NCBI GenBank assembly: GCA_900550135.1
Contig: URQO01000052.1
Location: forward strand, 1 to 13,850
From: an uncultured Eubacterium sp.
GTDB lineage: Bacteria; Bacillota; Clostridia; Lachnospirales; Lachnospiraceae
Direction of reading: 5' to 3'
Length of the DNA: 13,850 bases
The notes under the pieces were generated by a model. The model was not told the origin of the DNA and made no database searches. It saw nothing but the letters and a program-made list of their open reading frames with translations. Positions 1 through 8,800 of the stretch are shown one piece after another. Positions within the stretch are counted from its first letter, which is position 1. Every line of letters begins with the position of its first letter. The position numbers and the translations under genes were made by a program.

Positions 1-956
1 GTGGGACAAATATAGAAGAAGGTTTGTCAGAAGCATATAATATGCTAAAAGATGGAAGTGCAGAAAAAAAGATAATTGTTTTAATGAGCGATGGAGAGCC
101 AAATGAGGGAAAACAAGGAGAGGAACTAATTGAATATGCCAACGAACTTAAAAAGGAAGGTACCTTAATTTATACATTAGGATTTTTTGAAAATTTAAGC
201 ACTAACAAATCAGAAGCACAATTGTTAATGGAAAAAATTGCTAGTGATGGTTGTCATTACGAAGTGGCAAGTGCAGATGATTTAGTCTTCTTTTTTAATG
301 ATATGGCTGATCAGATAAACGGACAAAAATACATTTATGTGCGTATTGCATGCCCTGTTGAAGTGTCAGTAAAACATAATGGTCAAACATTAAATTCTAA
401 AGAAGGGAAATTTAATGGAAGAACTGATTTTGGAACATTGACAATAGAAGAAAATACAGATAACCAGCAACAGGAAGAAACGAGTAATGAGCAAACTGAC
501 TCACAAAGTGATAGTATATTTGGGCTGGATGATAGTAGTATAGACCACACTAATAACCAATCTGAAGATAACAAAGTAAAGGTCTTAAGACTAAAAGAAG
601 GGGAAGACTATGATGTGGAAATTGAAGGAACCGGTTCTGGAAAAATGAACTACACAATAGGATTTATGGATGAAAAAGGAAATTATAATGATTTAAGAAA
701 GTTTGAGAACATTTCCATAACCAGAAAAACAAAGATAGATACAGTTGCAAAGCGTGCTGATGAAAGCATACTTAATATTGATGAAGATGGAGATGGCAAA
801 TATGAGAAAGTATTAAGTGCAACTTTTAATGGTGTAGGAAAAGAAGTAAAACAGAGCAAAGTCATCTACTATGTTGTGGCAGCTGGTACGGTTGTGTTTA
901 TAGGTTTGTTAATATTTATTTTCATGAAAGTGAAAAGGAGAAAAAAGAATGTGTAA
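1..956 (+). CDS. vWA-domain membrane protein, 5' truncated by the window edge
   Basis: The reading frame is open from the first bases (frame starting at base 3), so the gene begins upstream of the window; 317 residues remain. The first visible residues, GTNIEEGLSEAYNML, match the part of a von Willebrand A domain that holds the MIDAS threonine. VLMSDGEPNEG (Asp codon at 90-92) matches the later MIDAS aspartate loop. The DxSxS strand would lie upstream. A beta-rich, acidic region with a Gln/Ser/Asp-rich linker (about 450-570) follows, then an Asp-rich EF-hand-like stretch DEDGDGKYE near 780-805. The protein ends in one transmembrane helix (about 861-933) with a basic RRKK tail, so the vWA domain should face outside. 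vWA domains usually mediate metal-dependent protein binding. The next gene overlaps by 8 bp, which indicates translational coupling. The specific partner is unknown. Confidence 0.85.
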   Translation, partial: GTNIEEGLSEAYNMLKDGSAEKKIIVLMSDGEPNEGKQGEELIEYANELKKEGTLIYTLGFFENLSTNKSEAQLLMEKIASDGCHYEVASADDLVFFFNDMADQINGQKYIYVRIACPVEVSVKHNGQTLNSKEGKFNGRTDFGTLTIEENTDNQQQEETSNEQTDSQSDSIFGLDDSSIDHTNNQSEDNKVKVLRLKEGEDYDVEIEGTGSGKMNYTIGFMDEKGNYNDLRKFENISITRKTKIDTVAKRADESILNIDEDGDGKYEKVLSATFNGVGKEVKQSKVIYYVVAAGTVVFIGLLIFIFMKVKRRKKNV

Positions 957-1428
957 ATTAATAAATTGGAGATTAGCTTCAGGAGTTCTAGAGGGAGGTT
1001 TTGGCTCTAAGTCATATACAACTACAACGGAAGTATATGTTGTAATTGTAACATTAGCACTCTTTGGATTATTGATGTTTGGCGCGATAGTGATTAAAAA
1101 AAATCCAGATGCAAATGGAAAAGTAAGATTATTCCATTATGAATATGCTATACCAATTTCCATTTGTTCAGCATTAATGATGGATGTGGTCAGAATACCA
1201 TTTATAAGTTCAGAACTGATTATGTATGGAATACTATTAGTTACACTAGTTGTTTCGATTATGAAACTTGGTGTAAAAATGGGAATTGCTGTATATTCAT
1301 GGCAATTTCTATTTGGATTCCTAATTGGATTTACAGCGATTATATCAATAATTGTTTATTTAGCTTTGGTTATTTTGATTGTTGGATTAAAAAAATATTT
1401 GGCTAAGAAAGCGAAAGTAGTTGAATAA
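949..1428 (+). CDS. small polytopic membrane protein of unknown function
   Basis: This is a 159-residue hydrophobic protein that I do not assign to a family. Hydrophobic segments lie at about residues 29-49, 67-83 (weaker, containing Asp79 and Arg82), 89-106 and 113-147. The last is long enough for one long or two short helices. The C-terminus is basic (KKYLAKKAKVVE), which favours a cytoplasmic end. The start is supported by a GGAG ribosome site about 10 bases upstream, inside the end of the vWA gene. The two genes overlap by 8 bp in different frames, so they are very likely co-translated. The WG-repeat lipoprotein gene follows after 35 bp. The position suggests a membrane partner of the vWA protein, but that is inferred only from gene order. 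Confidence 0.8.
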   Translation: MCKLINWRLASGVLEGGFGSKSYTTTTEVYVVIVTLALFGLLMFGAIVIKKNPDANGKVRLFHYEYAIPISICSALMMDVVRIPFISSELIMYGILLVTLVVSIMKLGVKMGIAVYSWQFLFGFLIGFTAIISIIVYLALVILIVGLKKYLAKKAKVVE

Positions 1429-1463
1429 CAGAAATTGAATTTAACAAAAAATGGAGAGAGGCT

Positions 1464-2825
1464 ATGAGAAAGAAAATTTTAACTTTAATAATGGCTACCT
1501 GCATATTTCTGTCAGGGTGTAATACATCAACAAAACAGACAGATACAAATAAACAGGATAGCAAAAATTCTAAATATACATGGATAGTAAAGCCTACAAT
1601 TGAAGCAGATGAAATCTGGGTGGCAGATGACCAAATGGGCAAATATAATCTGGGAGAATATAAGTATCAAAAGTCAGATCTAGCTATTATTGAAAGAAAC
1701 GGCAAATATGGAATTGTTGATTATAATGGTGATGTTTTGGTGGAATGTAAAGGCGATGCATATCGTTTATGCGAATGTGGAGTTGCCTACATAACGGACA
1801 AGGATTACAACAGCATAACTGTAAATAATGACGGTAAAGAAGTGAAAATAATAGACGAGCATGGATCGGAATGGGCAGGTTATCAATTTAAACAGATGAA
1901 AGACTTTGATCAAACTATTGGATTTCATGATTACTTATTTGCAGCTAAAAAGAATGGAAAATGGGGTTATTTCGATGAAAATAACTATGAAATAACAGAT
2001 TGTATATTTTTTGATATGCCGGCATATTCTTATCCGGATACAGGAAATCCTGTAACAGGTTTTTCGGGAAATCTAGTAGCAGTAAAAACTGATGAGGGAT
2101 GTGGATATTACACAAGAGAGGGAAAGAAACTTTTTATAAGTGGTGATTTTGAAGAAACAAAACCGGTACAAAATGGCTTGGCATGGGTAAAGGATAAAAA
2201 GACTCAAAAATGGGGAGTTATAAAAATTGCATCTTATGAGAATAGTTTAAATTACATATTTATGCATTTGCCGGACAAGTTTGATGATGAAGGAAATTTA
2301 TCAGAAGGAACACAATATCAGGAGGAAAGTAATTATAAGGAATTGTACGAAGAGTTCCTGAAAGAATGTGAAAGCACAAGAAATGGTGTAGATATTAATG
2401 ATAATTACTGCAGATATTATGTATATGATTTTGAAAATGATGGAACTCCTGAAATTCTGGTAGAAGATGGAACTTGTGAAGGGGACAGAAGAATAGAAGT
2501 TTTTGGAATCAGAGATGGTAAAGTAAAGAGTTTGGGAAATTTTGAAAGTATTCACACAGGACTGGTAGCATCTGATGATTTTGCTTACAAAGGATTACCT
2601 GATGATATGGAGCATAATCTATATACATACGAAGTAGCTGTAAGTGAGGACACACAGATGATAGTCAAAGAATTAATTATAAATGGTGATAAGTTGGAGA
2701 TTAAAGAGGTGTCTTCAGATGACATTGATAAATATGAAGGCAGAGATACTAATTATAGAAAATATTATGACTATGATGATTATTCACCGTTGGATGAATT
2801 TGAACGAGAAGCAAATAAAAAATAG
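1464..2825 (+). CDS. WG-repeat lipoprotein
   Basis: This 453-residue protein has a lipoprotein signal: basic MRKK, a hydrophobic core, and the lipobox LSGC with the lipidated Cys at residue 19, followed by a polar linker. It should be anchored on the outer face of the membrane. Several WG-type repeats are visible: NGKYGIVDYNGDVLVE (about 78-95), NGKWGYFDENN (about 163-175), a degenerate copy with CGYYTREGKKLF (about 212-223), and QKWGVIKI (about 248-255). Such repeats are usually structural or binding modules. The C-terminal part holds YYVYDFENDGTPEILV (about 318-333), which resembles the Asp-rich turn of FG-GAP/VCBS-like modules. The very C-terminus is acidic. A GGAGAGAGG ribosome site sits just upstream of the ATG. 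The gene lies 35 bp after the membrane-protein gene and 14 bp before the first CHAP gene. The ligand is unknown. Confidence 0.85.
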   Translation: MRKKILTLIMATCIFLSGCNTSTKQTDTNKQDSKNSKYTWIVKPTIEADEIWVADDQMGKYNLGEYKYQKSDLAIIERNGKYGIVDYNGDVLVECKGDAYRLCECGVAYITDKDYNSITVNNDGKEVKIIDEHGSEWAGYQFKQMKDFDQTIGFHDYLFAAKKNGKWGYFDENNYEITDCIFFDMPAYSYPDTGNPVTGFSGNLVAVKTDEGCGYYTREGKKLFISGDFEETKPVQNGLAWVKDKKTQKWGVIKIASYENSLNYIFMHLPDKFDDEGNLSEGTQYQEESNYKELYEEFLKECESTRNGVDINDNYCRYYVYDFENDGTPEILVEDGTCEGDRRIEVFGIRDGKVKSLGNFESIHTGLVASDDFAYKGLPDDMEHNLYTYEVAVSEDTQMIVKELIINGDKLEIKEVSSDDIDKYEGRDTNYRKYYDYDDYSPLDEFEREANKK

Positions 2826-2839
2826 TAAGGAGTACTTAT

Positions 2840-5800
2840 ATGATAAAAAATGTAAAAAGTATATTAGAAAAAACTGTGTGCTATATGCTAATATTGACAC
2901 TTATTGTGTCTATAGAAATAGTATCAGAGAACAAAGTTTATGCAACAAATTTCACAGCAGACCAAGCAATTGCGTGGGTACAGTCACAAGTTGGTAAAGC
3001 TATCGATGTGGATGGATATTATGGTGCACAGTGTGTGGATTTAATAATGGCATATTACCAGTATTTAGGAGTGTCTAGAGCTTCGGGGAACGGAAAAGAT
3101 TATGCAACAAACAGATTACCAGACGGTTGGAGTAGAATCCAAGGAGCAAGTCCACAAAAAGGAGACATACTTGTTTATACAACAGGAACATATGGACATG
3201 TTGCCATTTATGAGTCAGATAATATTACATATCACCAAAACTTTGGTGGACAGTATGTTAGAAAAATAGCAGGAAAATATAATAGTGTACGTGGTGGATA
3301 TTGGGGAGTTATCAGACCCAATTTTAAAGCAACTACAGCCCCAACTAATCCATCAATATCAAAAAATCAAGCATGGTTCGATAGAACGGACACAGTTACA
3401 TTGTATGGAAATGCAAGAGGTGCAACAAAATATCATGTGGTTGTAGACGATGCATGGGGATTACGACTGATAGATGAAGATATTAGTGGTGACTCTTTTA
3501 GTTTCCCAGCGAATAGATTTGATGTTGGAACGTATTGGGCATGTATGATTATGACAAATTCAGCTGGTGGAGTTCAGACCGAATGGATTGAAATTCCACT
3601 AGTCGGTGCGGCAACTTATACCGACGTTCATGCTTCTAATTGGTGGTACGACTTATCAGATACAGTAAGCATCAGCGTGGATAGTATTTGCGCAAAAGGG
3701 CAGGTAATCGGAATTGACAAGGAAGGTGTCGGAAGAGTAGTAACGGAATCTACGGATTCAACATTTAATATTGCAGCATCTAAATTAGGTGTAGGAACAT
3801 ATTCCGCATATTTTTCAGTATATAATGGTTCAGGTGGAATAGATACAAAGAGAGTTTCCTTTGAAATTGTAGATTCTCCAAAAGCGGGGGCTATTGTTTC
3901 AACTTCCAAAACTAGTTATACAATGGACGACGAAGTGGAAATATCTGTATTAGCATATTGTAGCAAAAATCAGTTGGTCGGAATTGATAAAGAAGGTGTT
4001 GGACGTGTTATAACAGAAAATGCTAACAATGGAGTATACAAAATATCGGCATCAAAGTTAGGTAAAGGAAAATATAATGCATACTTTTCAGTTTGGAATA
4101 ACTCAGGTGGATATGATACTGCAAGGGTAGAATTTGCAATAGATAATGAATTAAAAAATCCGGAAATTTCAATATCTAAGGAAAAATATGAATTAAATGA
4201 TGATATTGAAATATTAGCATCTGCAGATGGTGGACCAGATTATTATATTGCAAGAATTTATGATGATAAAGGAACCGAAGTTGTAAATGAAAGTTTTACA
4301 GGACATAAATTGTCAGTTAATGCATCGAAGTTAGGAAAAGGAGTTTATACGGCAAAGGTTGTTTGTGTAAATTCTGCATTTAGCAAAGAGACTAAGACGG
4401 TGACATTTGAAATTGGTTGCAGTCACAAATATGTATCTAAAATGACCAAAGAACCTACTTGTGATAAAAGTGGTATAAAAACTTACACATGTTCATTGTG
4501 TGGTGATGAGTATGTAGAATCTATAGAAGCTTTGGGACATAAGTACAAGGACACAGTGATTAATCCAACAGAAGATGAAAAAGGATATACATTACATCAA
4601 TGCACAGTATGTAATTATAGTTATAAGAGCGACTTTACTGACAAGGTAGAACATAGTTATATTTTAATTGATGAAAAGAATCCAAGTTGTACAGCGGACG
4701 GATATAAAAAATACAAGTGTTCAGATTGTGGAAGTGAATATACAGATGAAGTTTCAGCATTGGGTCATAAATATGTGGAGTTAATAATTGCACCTACATG
4801 TACTGAAAAAGGGTATACATTGCATACTTGTTCTATATGTGGAGAAAATTATAAGGATAAATATGTAAATGAAAAAGGACATAACTATGTCAGTGAGATT
4901 ACTAAAGATGCAGATTGTACATCAGATGGCCTAATAACGAATATTTGCTCAGAATGTAATGATAAAAAAACAACTATTATACCTGCAAAAGGACATAATT
5001 ATGAAGATACAATAGTAGCACCAACATGTGACAATAATGGTTATACATTACATAAATGTAGAGAATGTGGATTTTCATATAAGGACAGGGAAATAGAAAA
5101 ACTTGCACATAATTATAAGAGTAACATTACAAAAGAGGCAACATGTACTAGTGAGGGGATTAGAGAGTATGTATGTGAATTTTGTGAAAATAGTTATACG
5201 CAATCAATTGCAAAGAAAGAGCATACATATGTTTCTACAATAAAAACACAGGCATCGTGTATAGACAATGGAGTAATGCAGTATAAGTGTAGTGAATGTG
5301 GAGATGAGTATGATTCAATAATACCAGCCACAGGACATGCATATACAGAAAATGTAATTAGACCAACATTAACAGAAAGAGGCTTTACAATTCATCTATG
5401 TAAAATATGTGGAGATTGTTTTATAGATAATTATACGGATTCATTGCAGAAAACTACTGATCAACCATCAGATAGTGAAAAAAAAGATAACAGTAGAAAA
5501 AATTTCAAGATTAAATTGAAGGCACCAAAGATTAAAAGTGTTGTAAGTAAAAAGAAATCTCTTAAAGTTAAATGGAACAAAGTGGTTGGAATTACAGGCT
5601 ATCAGATACAATATTCAACTAATAAATCTTTCAAAAAAGCGAAAAAACTTGTAGTAAAGGGTAAAACGAAAATGGTTGGAACTATAAGAAATCTGAAAAG
5701 TAAAAAGAAATATTATGTCAGAGTAAGAAGTTACAAGATATTGAAGATGAAGACAGTTTATTCAAGATGGTCAAATGTAAAGAATAAAAAGACAAAGTAG
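2840..5800 (+). CDS. secreted CHAP-domain protein with Ig-like modules, nine His/Cys repeats and Fn3
   Basis: This is a 986-residue secreted protein. AAGGAG lies 7 bases before the ATG. A signal peptide ends near VYA (residues 33-35). A CHAP-type Cys/His amidase or endopeptidase domain covers about 38-162: Cys65 in GAQCVDL, His120 in YGHVAIYE, and polar residues near 132-134 that could complete the active site. Peptidoglycan cross-link or amide cleavage is the usual role. Four beta-sandwich modules follow (about 165-525). The second and third are close copies sharing GIDKEGVGRV and a SKLG-x-G-x-Y turn. Residues 529-870 are nine repeats of exactly 38 residues, each with His1, usually one Cys at 12 or 13, and a CxxC pair. 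A lysine-rich Fn3 domain ends the protein (about 890-986). There is no LPxTG anchor, so the basic tail may hold it to the wall by charge (inference). The C-terminal half is paralogous to that of the next gene. Confidence 0.88.
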   Translation: MIKNVKSILEKTVCYMLILTLIVSIEIVSENKVYATNFTADQAIAWVQSQVGKAIDVDGYYGAQCVDLIMAYYQYLGVSRASGNGKDYATNRLPDGWSRIQGASPQKGDILVYTTGTYGHVAIYESDNITYHQNFGGQYVRKIAGKYNSVRGGYWGVIRPNFKATTAPTNPSISKNQAWFDRTDTVTLYGNARGATKYHVVVDDAWGLRLIDEDISGDSFSFPANRFDVGTYWACMIMTNSAGGVQTEWIEIPLVGAATYTDVHASNWWYDLSDTVSISVDSICAKGQVIGIDKEGVGRVVTESTDSTFNIAASKLGVGTYSAYFSVYNGSGGIDTKRVSFEIVDSPKAGAIVSTSKTSYTMDDEVEISVLAYCSKNQLVGIDKEGVGRVITENANNGVYKISASKLGKGKYNAYFSVWNNSGGYDTARVEFAIDNELKNPEISISKEKYELNDDIEILASADGGPDYYIARIYDDKGTEVVNESFTGHKLSVNASKLGKGVYTAKVVCVNSAFSKETKTVTFEIGCSHKYVSKMTKEPTCDKSGIKTYTCSLCGDEYVESIEALGHKYKDTVINPTEDEKGYTLHQCTVCNYSYKSDFTDKVEHSYILIDEKNPSCTADGYKKYKCSDCGSEYTDEVSALGHKYVELIIAPTCTEKGYTLHTCSICGENYKDKYVNEKGHNYVSEITKDADCTSDGLITNICSECNDKKTTIIPAKGHNYEDTIVAPTCDNNGYTLHKCRECGFSYKDREIEKLAHNYKSNITKEATCTSEGIREYVCEFCENSYTQSIAKKEHTYVSTIKTQASCIDNGVMQYKCSECGDEYDSIIPATGHAYTENVIRPTLTERGFTIHLCKICGDCFIDNYTDSLQKTTDQPSDSEKKDNSRKNFKIKLKAPKIKSVVSKKKSLKVKWNKVVGITGYQIQYSTNKSFKKAKKLVVKGKTKMVGTIRNLKSKKKYYVRVRSYKILKMKTVYSRWSNVKNKKTK
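4424..5449 (+). repeat. nine-unit 114-bp coding repeat (38-residue His/Cys repeat array)
   Basis: Nine in-frame units of exactly 38 residues start at residues 529, 567, 605, 643, 681, 719, 757, 795 and 833. Two types are visible. Type A has His1, Cys13 and Cys23-x-x-Cys26. Type B has His1, PTC with Cys12, GYTLH with His20, and Cys22-x-x-Cys25. The order is A-B-A-B-A-B-A-A-B. Units 2 and 9 lack the first Cys but keep the His at position 20. The units have diverged at the DNA level, so this is an old array and not a recent expansion. I do not know a family name for it. Confidence 0.85.
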
Positions 5801-5815
5801 CATATTAATAATTTT

Positions 5816-5850
5816 ATGACTACAGTTTCAATATGTAAAACTGTAGTCAT
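5816..5850 (+). other. perfect 13-bp hairpin between the two CHAP genes
   Basis: ATGACTACAGTTT (5816-5828) and AAACTGTAGTCAT (5838-5850) are perfect complements around a 9-base loop. The hairpin starts 15 bases after the first CHAP gene's stop. No T-run follows on the + strand (GGAATTATAG), so it is not a classical intrinsic terminator. It may act as a partial terminator, an mRNA processing or stabilising element, or a 3'-end protector. Confidence 0.75.
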
Positions 5851-5882
5851 GGAATTATAGATAAAAACGGGAGGAATTACTA

Positions 5883-8800
5883 ATGAGAAGATTTAACACA
5901 ATGGTTGCAATATGTTTAATAGTAAGTATGATATTTTGTTTCAGCATAGTGAAAACTAATACAGTACATGCTGATAATACAGCGGATAGTATTGTTGATA
6001 TAGCAAGAGGGGAACTTGGAAGTACAAATTATAGTAAATATTATGGTGGAAACAAAGGAGCATGGTGTGCAGATTTTGTTACGTGGTGTGCTCAAACTGC
6101 TGGAGTTACCAGCATAGCAAGTAGTTCTAGTTGCTATTATATGTATCAAGGGATGATAAAAAACGGATGTAAAGAAGTAACAACACCTCAAAAGGGTGAT
6201 ATTGTATTTTTCTATTGTACTAATTGTAGTTCTACTTCTGGAAGATGGTGTCATGTTGGAATTATGGAAAATTCTGTATATTCAATAGAAGGAAATAGAT
6301 GGAGTAATGGTGTGTCAAAGGTAGAACGTGGAAACTCATATTCTCATAATGGTGATTTGGGATATAGACATAGTAATGGAATAAAAAGAATCTATGTTAG
6401 ACCAAATTATAACGGAACGTCTACCACTCCAACATTAGCCCAAGGTACATTAGTGAATTTGGGAAATAGTTTTTCGGCAAGAATTAAGAATTGTACTAGT
6501 GGTAAATTATTAACAGGTACTGCAGGGAATGTAATGTTAGATTCCCATGGCAACGAAAAAATTGCTACACAGATATGGAAATTTAACAGAAATGGTGATG
6601 GCTCATATAAAATCATCAGTTCAGTTACAAATGAGGCAATTGATTTAGACAGAGCAGCAGATGAGGATGGTAGTAATATAAAAATCTTAGGAAGTTATGA
6701 CACTACAGCTCAAAATTGGTTTATATACCAAAGAAGTGACGGAACATATTATATAAGGTCAGCATGTTCATCTACAAGAGTAATGGACATTAAGGCTGGT
6801 AATACTTCTGATGGCAGTAATATACAATTGTATACACGAAATGATTCTGAAGCCCAGAAGTTTTATATTGATAAATGTGGAGAAATTCTCAATCATGGCG
6901 ATGATTTTTGGGCATTGATTTTAAGTTCAGACTGTGGAAAGCCAATTTTACAGGAAGATAGTGGGAATGTAGTTTTAGGTACAGAAAGAAAAGACAATTA
7001 CAATAGAACACTTTGGCATTTTTTGAGAAATAGTAATACAGGATATTACACTGTATATTCAAAGTTAAATGGAAAACCATTAGATGTAGATATGGCAGAA
7101 GACAAAGATGGGGCAAATGTTAAGTGTTACGATTACAATTCATCTATGGCACAGAAATGGTATATTTTAAAAAGAGAAGACGGTTCATCATATATGAAAT
7201 CTGCATGTTCGTCAAGAAATATGGATTTGCTTTATAATAGCTATAAAGATGGAACCAATATACAAATGTGGTCAAATAATAGTTCAGGCGCACAGAATTT
7301 CACCATATACAAAATAAATGGCCAACGTGACAAAATCAGTTACAATTTGATGTCCGATAGTGCCAATATTAATTTAGGAGAAACAACATCTATATCAATT
7401 AACAATGCCCAGTATGCTATAGATTATAAACTTTATGTAGTATCACCGGATGGAGAAACAGAAACTGTAGAATTAGGTCAAAATAATACCTATCAGTTTA
7501 CCGGACAGAAAAAGGGAATATGCAAAATATATGCAGGTGTAAAATCACCGGTTTCAGACTATACAGGCTCTGAAACAGACAGGTGTATTAGTATAGCGGT
7601 AGGTTACGATTACAATAAATTTGAAAAAAGCAATTGCGTATATAATGGACATTTATATCAGTTGATAGAAAAGCAAAATGTAGATTGGGTGCAGGCGAAG
7701 AATTATTGTGAAAATGAGCAAGGTAGTTACCTTGCTACAATTACAAGTGCTGGTGAAAATAGTGCAGTTGCCAAATTGATGAATGAATATAAAGGATATG
7801 CATTTTTAGGAGGATTAAGAAAGAGTAGCACGGAGTTTAGATGGATGCAGTCCAGTGAAGATGATTTTACATATTCAAACTGGTCTCAGGGTGAACCGGA
7901 CTATTCTAATCATATAATATGTCAGATAAAAGATTCTTATGGAACATATGCAAAAGATAATTACATCGCAATGATGCCGTCAGGACAGTGGTGTGATGTG
8001 CCGGTGTTTGATGAAAAAGTTAATGCGTTTGTGATGGAGTCAAATGTTCAATCCATAGAATTAAAAAATATAAGTAAAAAGGTTTATAAAGAAGGGGATT
8101 TGTTTGATAAGAACAGTATCCAGATTGAGGCATCATTTGCCGATGGAACTAAAAAAGAAGTGACTGACTATACTGTTTCGGGCTTTGATACCGATAAGAG
8201 TGGAGAACAAAAGGTTACAATATCTTATTATGGAGTTGCGATATCTTTTTATATAAATGTTGAACATAATTATAGTAGTCAGATTACTAAATATCCAAGC
8301 TGTGATGATACCGGTGTTAAAACATATACATGCAAATGTGGAGAAAGTTATACTGAAATTATAGCTGCAACCGGTCACAAATTTGAAGAAAAAACAGTGG
8401 AACCAACTGAGGAAGAAGATGGATACACACTACATAAGTGCACGGTCTGCGAATACAGTTATAAAGACAATTACACTGGTTCAAAAGGGCACAATTATGT
8501 ATTGACAGAGACAAAGGAAGCAGGATGTACTGTAGATGGTTATAAAAAATATAAATGCAGTGATTGTGATAGAGAATATACGGAAGCTCTCTTAGCAACC
8601 GGCCATAAATACACAGATACGGTTGTCAAACCTACATGTACTGAAAATGGCTATACATTGCACAGATGTGAACATTGTGGAGATACATATAAGGATGCAT
8701 ATGTCAGTGCAAAAGGACACGAGTATACTTCGACAATAACTACAGAAGCAACATGTACAGTAGATGGACTTATGACTTATACCTGTAGAAACTGTAATGA

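Noticed and set aside
24..26. TTG at 24 as the start of the vWA protein
   Set aside because: The frame is open upstream to the window edge, and the residues before it (GTNIEEG) are conserved vWA sequence, so the true start lies outside the window.
1164..1406. Overlapping + strand open frame of 80 codons within the small membrane-protein gene
   Set aside because: It is an alternate frame of a clearly hydrophobic, well-started gene and shows no recognisable protein features of its own.
1403..1642. Minus-strand open frame of 79 codons across the membrane-protein/lipoprotein junction
   Set aside because: It is antisense to two supported genes of the operon, with no recognisable features.
4424..5449. 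CRISPR-like array or DNA satellite
   Set aside because: The 114-bp units have diverged at the DNA level but are conserved as protein, with no constant repeats or unique spacers, so they are coding repeats.
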